The notes under the pieces: model-generated | What the model saw: the letters and a program-made list of their open reading frames with translations, nothing else | The model's database searches: none | What the model was told of the DNA's origin: nothing | Translations under genes and position numbers: made by a program | Assembly: GCF_017592545.1 (NCBI RefSeq) | Contig: NZ_JAGFOA010000002.1 | Coordinates: 62,001-126,000 of the forward strand | DNA length: 64,000 nucleotides | DNA from: Microbacterium stercoris | GTDB lineage: Bacteria; Actinomycetota; Actinomycetes; Actinomycetales; Microbacteriaceae | Direction of reading: 5' to 3' | Part shown: in pieces, positions 35,332-43,316 of the stretch | Position numbering within the stretch: position 1 is the first letter of the stretch | How the letters are laid out: each line of letters opens with the position of its first letter

Positions 35332-35906
35332 GCGACGGCCTTCCGCAGCTTCACGGACAGCACGATCGCCGAGACGAGGAAGAAGACGCCCCCGAGGGTC
35401 GCGTATCCGGCCACGCCCGCGATCATGCCGCCGCCCTGCAAGCCCATCGCGAGGAAGCCCGCGCCGGCGAACAGCGAGATGCCGCCCGAGAGCATCTGCG
35501 GGATCTGCCCGCCGTTGCGACGGTTGCGGATCGCCGCGATCAGCTGCGGCAGGCCCGAGCCGATGGCCCACAGGCCCCAGACGACCAGGGCAGCAGCCAC
35601 CGAGACGCTCGAGGTGATGCCGAGCGCGATCGCGACGACGACACTGACGACGACGTTGGCCCACTCCGAGGCCTTCGCGCGCGGCGTGTCGTGTTCGGCC
35701 CGGATCTGCCAGAGCACGGCGCCCGCGTCGAACAGCGGGTAGATCACGAGCAGCGTGGTCAGGACGGGCCCGGCCTGGGCGGCGGTCGCGAACAGCGCGG
35801 CGGCCCACAGGACGGCGAAGCCGAAGCGGACGAAGTACAGGGTGCGCAGCCTGCGTGCGAAGACGCGGGCGGCTGTGGGGGATGAGGTCGTGTCGAATGC
35901 GCTCAT
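35328..35906 (-). CDS. DUF308-like membrane protein
   Basis: 192 residues with about six helices arranged in pairs (e.g. FAVLWAAALFATAAQ, VVVSVVVAIALGITSSV, LGGVFFLVSAIVLSVKL), similar to HdeD/DUF308 proteins. Function unknown. It is translationally coupled to the flavoprotein gene and lies 40 bp downstream of the ohr gene on the same strand, so all three may be controlled by the divergent TetR. Confidence 0.68.
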   Translation of the reverse strand: MSAFDTTSSPTAARVFARRLRTLYFVRFGFAVLWAAALFATAAQAGPVLTTLLVIYPLFDAGAVLWQIRAEHDTPRAKASEWANVVVSVVVAIALGITSSVSVAAALVVWGLWAIGSGLPQLIAAIRNRRNGGQIPQMLSGGISLFAGAGFLAMGLQGGGMIAGVAGYATLGGVFFLVSAIVLSVKLRKAVA

Positions 35907-35946
35907 GATGTGGCTTTCCAGGGGAGGGAGGGGATGACGGGGTGGA

Positions 35947-36375
35947 TCACGCGACGATCGTCGCGAGGGTGACGGGCACGTTGCCGCGCGTGGCGAGCGA
36001 GTAGGGGCAGACGGCGTGCGCCGCTGCCGTGAGCTCCTGGGCCGTCTCCTCGTCGACGCCTCCGACGGTGACGCGCAGCGCCGCCGCCAGTGCGAGGCCG
36101 CCCTCGTCGGTCTTGTCGAGGGTGACCTGCGCCTCGACCGTCGAGCCGGTGAGCGTGACCTTGCGCTGTGCGGCGACCATCTTCAGCGCCGAGTGGAAGC
36201 ACGACGACCAGCCAGCGGCGAAGAGCTGCTCGGGGTTGGTCGCGCCGCCCGGCCCGCCCATCGACGTCGGCACCGCGAGCGTCAGGTCGAGAACGCCGTC
36301 GTCGGTGCGGGCACGGCCGCCCGCGCGGCCCTCGCCCGTGGAGGTGGCGGTCGTCGAGTACAGGGGAGTGGACAT
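35947..36375 (-). CDS. ohr: Organic hydroperoxide resistance protein (Ohr/OsmC)
   Basis: A 142-residue Ohr peroxidase. The peroxidatic C59 is in GWSSCFHSAL and the resolving C123 in HAVCPYSLATRGN; conserved R22 near the start completes the site. It reduces organic hydroperoxides using lipoylated proteins such as E2, so the E2 encoded at 4600 is a possible partner (inference). It is controlled here by a divergent TetR rather than the usual MarR-type OhrR. Confidence 0.93.
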   Translation of the reverse strand: MSTPLYSTTATSTGEGRAGGRARTDDGVLDLTLAVPTSMGGPGGATNPEQLFAAGWSSCFHSALKMVAAQRKVTLTGSTVEAQVTLDKTDEGGLALAAALRVTVGGVDEETAQELTAAAHAVCPYSLATRGNVPVTLATIVA

Positions 36376-36396
36376 GGTGTCTCCGAATCCGAATAG

Positions 36397-36418
36397 GTAG
36401 AGTTACTAGTTCGTCTAC
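36397..36418. promoter_or_regulatory. TetR-type operator between ohr and its regulator
   Basis: GTAGA-N12-TCTAC with centre ACTAGT, 22 bp long, in the divergent promoter region. Same ends and length as the site at 16689-16710 before the paralogous TetR. Confidence 0.6.
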
Positions 36419-36480
36419 ATTGGAACGCTAGACTCCATTTCGGAACGGCGCAAGTCCGCCGGGCCGAGGAGGAGGACGCC

Positions 36481-37077
36481 ATGCCCACAGCAGCACCCGA
36501 GACCCCGGCGGCCTCGAGGCAGGGACCCGCGACGCGGGCACGGATCCTCGCTGCCGCCGCCGAGCTGTTCTATGCCCAGGGCATCCGCGCGACCAGTGCC
36601 GACCGGATCATCGAGGAGGTCGGCATCACGAAGGTGACCTTCTATCGCCACTTCCGCACGAAGAGCGATCTGGTGGTGGCGTACATCGAGCAGCAGTCCG
36701 CGGGCGAGCAGGCCTGGATGACGAGCACCCGCACGCCGGGGGATCCGATCGGCTCGCTGCGTCGGCTCGCGACCGACATCGGCGAGGCCAGCTGCCGACC
36801 GGGCTTCCGCGGCTGTGCCTTCATCAACGCCGCCGCAGAGTACGCCGATCCGGCCGATCCGGTGCGCGTGGCCGTCGAGGCGCACCGGTCATGGGTGCTC
36901 GACCTGTTCGCGGATGTCGCGGCTGAGGCCGGGGCGGCGGATGTGGCCGCCACGGCGCGCCAGCTGCAGATCCTGCGCGACGGCGCGATGGTGAACGGCT
37001 ACCTGGGCGACCCCGCGACCGTGGCGGACAGCCTCGCCGGCGCGTTCCGCGCCATCGTCGACGCGGCCGCGGCATGA
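36481..37077 (+). CDS. TetR family regulator (paralogue)
   Basis: A 198-residue TetR protein with HTH at about 18-64 (ILAAAAELFYAQGIRATSAD, then ITKVTFYRHFRTKSD). The ligand domain has RGCAFINAAAEYADPADPV and LQILRDGAMVNGYLGD. It is closely related to the regulator at 16767. Start after GAGGAGGAGGACGCC. Divergent from ohr, so it probably represses ohr and itself; the Cys in RGCAF might sense peroxide (inference). Confidence 0.88.
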   Translation: MPTAAPETPAASRQGPATRARILAAAAELFYAQGIRATSADRIIEEVGITKVTFYRHFRTKSDLVVAYIEQQSAGEQAWMTSTRTPGDPIGSLRRLATDIGEASCRPGFRGCAFINAAAEYADPADPVRVAVEAHRSWVLDLFADVAAEAGAADVAATARQLQILRDGAMVNGYLGDPATVADSLAGAFRAIVDAAAA

Positions 37078-37102
37078 TCGGCGCGCATCAGACCGCGACG
37101 GC

Positions 37103-37294
37103 TCAGATCTCGCGGCTGAGCGCGCGCGGAGGGGCAGAAGCGGCGACGAGGTCGACGCGGCGGGTGCCGCAGTCGGCGCAGCGCACGTAGACCACCACGC
37201 CCTCCAGCGTGCGGTGCGAGGACTCGGTCTCCCACCCGTGCTCGTGGCGGCGGGGGGCGATGAGGGCGATCTCGCGGGCTTCGGCGTTCTGCAT
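37103..37294 (-). CDS. Small CxxC protein, unknown
   Basis: 63 residues: MQNAEAREIALIAPRRHEHG, then YVRCADCGTRRVDLVAAS with one CxxC. I recognise no family. The CxxC could bind metal as a dimer. The ATG at 37294 follows GGAAGG closely. It diverges from the CGNR gene with only 25 bp between starts, which supports a real transcription unit, but it is short. Confidence 0.45.
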   Translation of the reverse strand: MQNAEAREIALIAPRRHEHGWETESSHRTLEGVVVYVRCADCGTRRVDLVAASAPPRALSREI

Positions 37295-37319
37295 CCTTCC
37301 ACGGTGATGTAATGCCCTT

Positions 37320-37841
37320 ATGCATCTCAACCCTTACGGCGAGTACGCCGTCGTGATGGCGGGCTCGTTGGCAAACGACTGGCCCGCCGACGCCGACGGC
37401 GTCGAGGCGCGCATCCGCGAGGCAGGCATGACCGGCCGCTTCCAGCGCGCCGACGACGACCACCAGCGCGCCCGGGCCGTCATCGACGAGTGGCTCACGA
37501 TCGTGGACGAGCCGGATCCCGCGCGGCGAGCGGCGCTGCTGAACGCCCAGATGGCGGATGCCGCCGCGTACCCCCGCCTGACCGACCACGACGGCGAGGG
37601 CTGGCACCTCCACTACCGCGACCCGGGCGACTCGATGCCCTACGTCATCCGCGCCGTCATCACGGTCGGCACGGCCCTGCACCTCGTCACCCGCGGCATC
37701 CATCGCCTCGCGCGGTGCGCGGCGGATTCGTGCGACCGGGTGGTCGTGGACGTGACCCGCAATGGGCGGCAGCGCTACTGCTCGGTGCGTTGCGCGAACA
37801 GGTCGGCGGTGCAGAGGCACCGCGCCCGGCGGCAGGTGTGA
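37320..37841 (+). CDS. CGNR zinc-finger protein
   Basis: 173 residues. The N-terminal ABATE-like half contains LANDWPADADG and a helical region. The C-terminal zinc finger has C in LARCAADSCDRVVVDVT and the CSVRCANR motif, where the family consensus CGNR reads CANR. Members are putative DNA-binding regulators. The ATG start lies just after GATGTAATGCCCTT, with no clear ribosome-binding site. It is the last gene before the fructan island. Confidence 0.8.
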   Translation: MHLNPYGEYAVVMAGSLANDWPADADGVEARIREAGMTGRFQRADDDHQRARAVIDEWLTIVDEPDPARRAALLNAQMADAAAYPRLTDHDGEGWHLHYRDPGDSMPYVIRAVITVGTALHLVTRGIHRLARCAADSCDRVVVDVTRNGRQRYCSVRCANRSAVQRHRARRQV

Positions 37842-37902
37842 TGCGGAAGTGGAGGTCAGTTCGTGGGCTGGATGAGGCAAGATAACCGTCGCGTAACGGA
37901 GC

Positions 37903-37931
37903 TTGACGCCAAGTCTGGTGCGCGTTAGCTT
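37903..37931 (+). promoter_or_regulatory. Promoter of the fructan-cluster LacI gene
   Basis: TTGACG (37903-37908), 17-bp spacer, TAGCTT (37926-37931). The spacer end and -10 overlap the half-operator TCTGGTGCGCGTTAG (37914-37928). Confidence 0.7.
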
Positions 37932-37947
37932 CGTCGGTAGCGCGGGA

Positions 37948-37961
37948 CTAACGCGCGTAAG
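37948..37961. promoter_or_regulatory. LacI-family operator
   Basis: CTAACGCGCGTAAG, palindromic around CGCG except for one pair, 20 bp downstream of the -10. This is the typical form of LacI/GalR operators with a central CG. A looser related dyad CCGTCGCGTAACGG is at 37886-37899, upstream of the -35. Two GCGCGTTAG half-sites occur at 37920 and 39082. Confidence 0.65.
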
Positions 37962-37980
37962 TTTTTGAAAGGCGTCGAGG

Positions 37981-38973
37981 ATGACGAAGCGATCGGTCAC
38001 CATGAGCGATGTCGCTCGACAGCTCGGCATTTCGCGCTCGGCGGTGTCCTTCGCGCTCAACAACGAGGCCCAGGTCTCTCGTGAGACGCGAGAGCGCGTG
38101 ATCGCCAAAGCTGCCGAGTTGGGCTATCGGCCCAACGCCGGGGCTCGGGCGCTCGCAGGGCAGAAGACGGACCTGTTCGGCCTGGTCACCGACATCGTTT
38201 CGACGCCCTTCGCTGGAGATCTCATCGCTGGGGCCCAGGAATGGTTCTGGGGACACGGCAAGTCCTTGCTGATCGCGGGTACGGCTACACCGGAACGTCC
38301 GGATGCTCGTTCGATCGAGATGATGCTCGAGCATCGCGTCGGGGGCATCATGATCGCCACGACGTGGAACCGCGCGATCGACGTCCCTGCTGCGCTGGAG
38401 AACGTTCCAGTGGTTCTCGTGCACTGCTTCGACGCTCTGGGCGAGCGACCCTCGATCATCCCCGACGAGGAGCAAGGTGGTCGCGAAGCGGCGCAGATGC
38501 TCTTGGCCCGCGGGCGCCGCCGGATCGCGATGATCAATCTTCCTGAAGATCTGGTCGCCGCCCAGGGGCGCCGGCTCGGGTTCGAGAAGGCTCTTGTCGC
38601 CGCTGGCATGGCGATCGACCCTGCGTCGATCGTCACCAGCGGGCCGGAACCCGACTCGGCCTACGATGTCGCGCGCGCGCTTCTGGCGGCTGGTGACATC
38701 GATGGCGTCTTCTGTGCGAATGACCGTATCGCCATGGGTACCTATGACGCGGCGCGTGACCTGGGCCTCCGCATTCCGGAGGACCTCTCCATCGTCGGAT
38801 TCGACAACCAGGAGACCATCGCGAAGTATCTGCGACCGGCTCTGTCCACGGTCGCGCTGCCCTTCCGCGAGATGGGTCGCAGGGGGGCAGAGCTGCTCAC
38901 TCGCGCGTCTGAGGACATCGACCGCAAGAAGATCGTGATCTCCTGTCCTCCGATCGCGAGGAATTCCGTGTGA
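37981..38973 (+). CDS. LacI-family repressor of the fructan cluster
   Basis: A 330-residue LacI/GalR protein. The HTH is VTMSDVARQLGISRSAVSFA (6-25), followed by the hinge helix GARALAGQKTDL and a periplasmic-binding-protein-like sensor domain (LVTDIVSTPFAGDLIAGAQ; FDNQETIAKYLRPALSTV). It likely represses itself and the ABC transporter/hydrolase genes downstream and is released by a fructoside or fructose-phosphate (inference). Codon use is noticeably less GC-extreme than in genes to the left (GCT, GTT, CCT codons are frequent). Confidence 0.9.
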   Translation: MTKRSVTMSDVARQLGISRSAVSFALNNEAQVSRETRERVIAKAAELGYRPNAGARALAGQKTDLFGLVTDIVSTPFAGDLIAGAQEWFWGHGKSLLIAGTATPERPDARSIEMMLEHRVGGIMIATTWNRAIDVPAALENVPVVLVHCFDALGERPSIIPDEEQGGREAAQMLLARGRRRIAMINLPEDLVAAQGRRLGFEKALVAAGMAIDPASIVTSGPEPDSAYDVARALLAAGDIDGVFCANDRIAMGTYDAARDLGLRIPEDLSIVGFDNQETIAKYLRPALSTVALPFREMGRRGAELLTRASEDIDRKKIVISCPPIARNSV

Positions 38974-39050
38974 CCCCGAGCGCACATCCACGCGCGGTCC
39001 TCCAATAGGGCCCGCGATCCCCTTCACCATTCAATGACGAAAGGAACATC

Positions 39051-40715
39051 ATGTCTCGTCTTCATGCGCGTAGCTTCTGGCGCGCGTTAGTAGTTTGTAT
39101 TTCAGTGGGCGCTGTCGCCGCTTCTCTGTCGGCCTGCTCGCCCGCAGAGGAGACTGCTGATGGAGAGGTCCTGCGCGTCGCCTCGATTGGCAACGCCTCC
39201 TTCACGCGGAACTTCAACCCCTTCTCGCCGACCGCGCTGGACATGTCCAAGCGGGCGGTCTACGAGCCCCTGATGGTCGCCAACCTCGCCCAGGGGGAGC
39301 TCGTGCCCTGGCTCGCGAAGGGCTACGACTGGAGCGACGACGGGCTCACGCTCACGTTCACCCTGAACGACGATCTGACGTGGTCTGATGGGGAATCGCT
39401 CACTTCGGAGGATGTGGTCTACACGTTCGATCTCGCGCGCGAGATCCTGGGCGAGGCGACGAACGACTATGTCGACGATGTCACCGCGCTGGACGAGCAC
39501 ACCGTGGAGTACAAGTTCAACCGCTCCTACACTCCTGGCCTCTATGAACTCGGCGGGCAGCTGATCGTCCCGAAGCATGTGTGGGAGGAGATCGATGACC
39601 CGGCGACTTTCCAGAACCCCGAACCGATCGGATCCGGACCGTTCACCGAGGTCGCAAACTTCTCGGCGCAGTCCTACGATCTGACGCGCAACCCGCATTA
39701 CTGGCAGGAAGACAAGGCCAACTACGGCGGGATCCGGGTCATCGCCTACGGCGGCAACGACGCCGCGAACATCGCCGCGATCAACGGCGACATCGACTTC
39801 GGGCTCGGCTTCATCCAGGACATCCAGAAGACATACGTCGACGTGGATCCGGAGCACCGGGGCTACTGGTTCCCCGCGGTCGGGTCGACGATCTCGCTCA
39901 GCCTGAACACTACGCAGGAGCCCTACGACGACGTCAACCTGCGGAAGGCGATCAGCATGGGCATCGACCGCGAGGCGGTCGCGAAGAAGGGCATGGGCGG
40001 GTACACCCACCCCGCCGACTGCACCGGACTGAGTGACGCCTACGACTCCTGGCGTGACGAGGACCTCGTCGCCGACTGCGGCTGGACGAGTTACGACGTC
40101 GACGCGGCGAACGAGCTGCTCGACGCGTCCGGCTACGTCCGCGGCAAGGACGGCATGCGGACCACGCCGGCGGGTGCCCCGCTGACGTTCAACATCGGTG
40201 TCGGCTCCGCATCGACGGACTGGATCGCGGTAGCGCAGGTCATCTCCGACGGAATGAAGGAGCTCGGCATCGACGCCCCGCTGCGTGTGCAGGACTGGTC
40301 GCAGATCAACCAGGAGCTGTTCGGCGGCACCTACACGGGCAACATCGCGTGGGGCCAGAGCGGCGTGACTCCCTACGAGTTCTACCGAGGTGCTATGTCC
40401 TGCAAGACCGTCAAGCCCGTCGGTGAGGAAGCGACGCAGAACTTCCACCGTCTCTGCAGCGAGGAGGCCGACCAGCTTCTCGACCAGTTCGCGGCGGCGA
40501 CAGACGAGGCGCAGCAGCACGCGATCATGGGTCAGCTTCAGAAGCTCTACTCCGACCTCGCTCCGACGATCCCGCTCTTCCCCGGTCCGGAGTGGGGCGC
40601 CTACAACAGCACCACCTTCGTCGGCTGGCCGAGTGAGGACGACCCGTACGCGACGCTGTCGCCCGCGGGCTCGAGCACGGTGCTCGTTCTGACCACGATC
40701 CATCCGCGCGACTGA
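39051..40715 (+). CDS. ABC transporter substrate-binding lipoprotein (family 5)
   Basis: A 554-residue SBP_bac_5 protein of the oligopeptide/dipeptide class. Signal peptide with lipobox LSAC (Cys29); the family pattern YEPLMVANLAQGELVPWLAKGY and LTFTLNDDLTWSDGESLTSEDVVYTF appears near 65-125 (quoted here in parts: YEPLMVANLA; DDLTWSDGESLTSEDV). Family 5 members bind peptides but also oligosaccharides. Position at the head of a fructosidase operon argues that it captures a short fructoside. Start after GAAAGGAAC. Codons 9-14 contain a LacI half-site. Confidence 0.88.
   Translation: MSRLHARSFWRALVVCISVGAVAASLSACSPAEETADGEVLRVASIGNASFTRNFNPFSPTALDMSKRAVYEPLMVANLAQGELVPWLAKGYDWSDDGLTLTFTLNDDLTWSDGESLTSEDVVYTFDLAREILGEATNDYVDDVTALDEHTVEYKFNRSYTPGLYELGGQLIVPKHVWEEIDDPATFQNPEPIGSGPFTEVANFSAQSYDLTRNPHYWQEDKANYGGIRVIAYGGNDAANIAAINGDIDFGLGFIQDIQKTYVDVDPEHRGYWFPAVGSTISLSLNTTQEPYDDVNLRKAISMGIDREAVAKKGMGGYTHPADCTGLSDAYDSWRDEDLVADCGWTSYDVDAANELLDASGYVRGKDGMRTTPAGAPLTFNIGVGSASTDWIAVAQVISDGMKELGIDAPLRVQDWSQINQELFGGTYTGNIAWGQSGVTPYEFYRGAMSCKTVKPVGEEATQNFHRLCSEEADQLLDQFAAATDEAQQHAIMGQLQKLYSDLAPTIPLFPGPEWGAYNSTTFVGWPSEDDPYATLSPAGSSTVLVLTTIHPRD
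39076..39090. promoter_or_regulatory. Operator-like half-site inside the binding-protein gene
   Basis: TCTGGCGCGCGTTAG, matching TCTGGTGCGCGTTAG over the lacI-gene promoter (37914-37928) at 14 of 15 positions. It falls in the signal-peptide codons. It may be a downstream operator (roadblock or looping partner). Confidence 0.45.
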
Positions 40716-40791
40716 CGCGCCTCTGGTGGGGTGAGCGAGCCCGTGCGAGCCACCCCACCAGTCTCTCCTCCACACAGCAGACAGGGTGATC

Positions 40792-42198
40792 ATGCAACGC
40801 TTCTTCAAGCCTGACCATGCCCGGATCGGCGACACCATCCCGTTCTTCTGGGACGGCACGTTCCACGTGTTCTACCTGAAGCGTTATGCGGACGACACTC
40901 ATGATCGAGTTGAGACGGACTGGTGGCATCTGGCCAGTACCGACCTCGTGAACTTCGAGGAGATCGGCGTCGCTGTCACACGAGGCGGGACGGGAGCGCC
41001 CGACTTCTCGGCGGCGACGGGCAGTGTGATCCGCCTCGGCGACACGTTCTACGCTTTCTACACCGGTTTCGCGAAGACTCCGCTGGCGGAAGGCGCTCGC
41101 CATCAGACAGTGCTGCGCGCTCGCAGCACTGATCTGGTGACGTGGGAGAAGGACCCCGAGTTCGCGCTGGTGGCTGACGCCAGTCGTTATGACGCACATG
41201 AATGGCGCGATCCGTTCGTCTTCTGGGACGCAGATGCGGGCCTGTACCGAATGCTCATCGCGGCACAGACGCTGGACGGCCCCGTTCATCGACGGGGCGC
41301 CACGGTCCAGGCAACGTCGCCGGACGGGCACGAATGGACTATTGGCGAGCCCCTGTGGGCACCTGGCCTGTTCTCGATGCACGAGTGCCCCGACCTGTTC
41401 CGGATGGGCGACTACTGGTACCTCGTGTATTCCACCCTCACGGATCGCACCGTCACCCGCTACCGCATGGCGACTGCACTGGACGGCCCGTGGCTTGCAC
41501 CGGAAGACGATGAACTCGATGGGCTGGGCTTGTACGCAGCGAAGACCATCTCCGACGGAGACGGTCGGTACCTCGTCGGCTGGTGTCCCAACTACACCGC
41601 GGGCAAGGACGGCGCGTCGTGGCTCTGGGGCGGGAATCTCGTGATCCACGAACTCCGCCAGCACACCGACGGACGCCTGAGAGTGCAGCAGAACGCCCGC
41701 GCACGCGCGGTGCTGGAGCGGTCGACGGACGCGCCGGCCGTCGACTTCTCCTCCGTGCAGATCGCGTCCACGCACGGCTACGGCACGCATACTCTCGCCA
41801 CGATGCCGCACGCGGGATTCGTCGACATCAACCTGAATCCGTCGCCGGGGACGAAGGTCTTCGGGCTGGAGATCCGCGTCGACGACTCGCGCACGCACGG
41901 TTACAGCATCAGCTTCGAACCATCACTCAAGCGGTTCCGAATCGATCGACTGGACCGATTCGGGTCGGATGCTCCATTTGACAACCGCCCCGTCACCCTG
42001 CCGGACGGTCCCGTGCGGCTCTCGCTTGAGTTCGACGGAGAGATCACCGTCATCTACATCAACGGAACATCCGCCGCGACGCTGCGGGGTTACGACCTCG
42101 CGGGGAATCTTCTCGCAGCGTTCGTCGAAGAAGGCGTCGTCGATGTAGACGCCGGCTCCGTGCAGTCCCTGCAACAGACCCCGAAGGAAGACCGATGA
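40792..42198 (+). CDS. GH32-clan cytosolic fructosidase-like enzyme, atypical
   Basis: A 468-residue GH-J clan five-bladed propeller plus C-terminal beta-sandwich. The three acids align with D14 in RIGDTIPFFW (replacing the usual WMNDPNG), D140 in WRDPFVF and E198 in HECPDLF. No signal peptide, so it is cytosolic. The altered nucleophile motif sets it apart from invertases and levanases and suggests a different donor or aglycone site. The ATG at 40792 has CAGACAGGG upstream; a GTG 6 nt earlier is possible. The stop overlaps the GH172 start by 4 bp, so the two enzymes are translated together. Confidence 0.78.
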   Translation: MQRFFKPDHARIGDTIPFFWDGTFHVFYLKRYADDTHDRVETDWWHLASTDLVNFEEIGVAVTRGGTGAPDFSAATGSVIRLGDTFYAFYTGFAKTPLAEGARHQTVLRARSTDLVTWEKDPEFALVADASRYDAHEWRDPFVFWDADAGLYRMLIAAQTLDGPVHRRGATVQATSPDGHEWTIGEPLWAPGLFSMHECPDLFRMGDYWYLVYSTLTDRTVTRYRMATALDGPWLAPEDDELDGLGLYAAKTISDGDGRYLVGWCPNYTAGKDGASWLWGGNLVIHELRQHTDGRLRVQQNARARAVLERSTDAPAVDFSSVQIASTHGYGTHTLATMPHAGFVDINLNPSPGTKVFGLEIRVDDSRTHGYSISFEPSLKRFRIDRLDRFGSDAPFDNRPVTLPDGPVRLSLEFDGEITVIYINGTSAATLRGYDLAGNLLAAFVEEGVVDVDAGSVQSLQQTPKEDR

Positions 42199-43304
42199 CC
42201 ACCATGGACTGGCTCCACGCAGCGCAAACCGACCTGAACCGCGGCACACGATCGCGCTCTTTCACCGCCGAGAACCCCAACGCGGCAGCAGGTCAGGGCG
42301 GGACCGCGGCGTCGATCCTCGGCCCCGGCCGCAAGGGTCGCCCGTGCATCACCCTGCCCGAAGGTGAGACGGTCACCCTGGCGGACGCCGCTGGCGCCGG
42401 CGAGATCCGTCACATCTGGTGCACCGTCACCAACCACACCGATGCAGTCGGGTTCGTCCTGCGCGACCTCGTGCTGCGCATGTACTGGGACGGCTCGGAC
42501 ATCCCAGCTGTCGAGGTCCCTCTTGGCGACTTCTTCTGCAACGGCAATGGACAGCGCAGCCTCGTGACGTCCTCTCTTGTGCTGGTCGCGCCCACCAGCG
42601 GCATGAACGCCTACTTCGCGATGCCGTTCTCCGATGGCGCCCGCATCACCATCGAGAATCAGCATCCCCGCGACGTCGAGGGGTTCTTCTACCAGATCGA
42701 CTACCTCGCGCACGACAGTGCCGACCAGGTGGGGGAGCTGCGTTTCCACGCTCAGTTCCGCCGCGAGAACCCGACCACGATTGCGCAGGACTACACCCTG
42801 CTTGACGGCGTCAGCGGTCGTGGCGTGTTCCTGGGTTCGTATCTGTCGATCGTCGCACTGGAGCGGTATTGGTGGGGAGAGGGTGAGATGAAGTTCTTCG
42901 TCGACGGCGACTCCGACTTTCCCACGATCTGTGGCACCGGTACCGAGGACTACTACGGCGGGGCGTGGGCCTTCCAAGACAGGCTCTCAAGCGACTTCGA
43001 GCCGGACGTGCTCACCTACAGCGCGCCTTACGTGGGCTATCCCACCTACCTCACGCGGGACGAGTCCAAGCAGGCGGTGTACGCCACCGCCATGGCGCCG
43101 GTGCATGGGATGTACCGCTGGCACGTCCCGGACCCGATCTACTTCCACCAGGACCTGCGAGTCACCCTCCAGCAGATCGGCCAAGTCGGTCCGGACCTCG
43201 TCGAACGTGCCGACGACGTCTCTTCGGTCGCCTATTGGTACCAGGACAGCTCCGCCGGAAGCGGGCGTGTCTTCCCGACGCGGGCGCAGCGCGCACCTCG
43301 CTAA
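42195..43304 (+). CDS. GH172 (DUF2961) difructose dianhydride/fructofuranosidase-type enzyme
   Basis: A 369-residue DUF2961 protein. Family features are AGEIRHIWCTV, VPLGDFFCNGNGQ, AYFAMPFSDGARI, the acidic WWGEGEMKFFVDGD, CGTGTEDYYGGAW (E251) and the C-terminal DDVSSVAYWYQD. GH172 was founded on a Bifidobacterium difructose dianhydride I synthase/hydrolase, and other members are D-arabinofuranosidases of mycobacterial arabinan. Given the GH32 and fructokinase neighbours, cleavage of a cyclic difructoside or alpha-fructofuranoside is the likely role (inference). Cytosolic; overlaps the previous stop (ATGA). Confidence 0.82.
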   Translation: MTTMDWLHAAQTDLNRGTRSRSFTAENPNAAAGQGGTAASILGPGRKGRPCITLPEGETVTLADAAGAGEIRHIWCTVTNHTDAVGFVLRDLVLRMYWDGSDIPAVEVPLGDFFCNGNGQRSLVTSSLVLVAPTSGMNAYFAMPFSDGARITIENQHPRDVEGFFYQIDYLAHDSADQVGELRFHAQFRRENPTTIAQDYTLLDGVSGRGVFLGSYLSIVALERYWWGEGEMKFFVDGDSDFPTICGTGTEDYYGGAWAFQDRLSSDFEPDVLTYSAPYVGYPTYLTRDESKQAVYATAMAPVHGMYRWHVPDPIYFHQDLRVTLQQIGQVGPDLVERADDVSSVAYWYQDSSAGSGRVFPTRAQRAPR

Positions 43305-43316
43305 GGAGGCACCCTC

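Noticed and set aside
37848..37855. AGTGGAGG shared with the tRNA-Gly 3' flank (51350) as an att direct repeat
   Set aside because: Only 8 bp; far too short to distinguish from chance in this GC-rich sequence.
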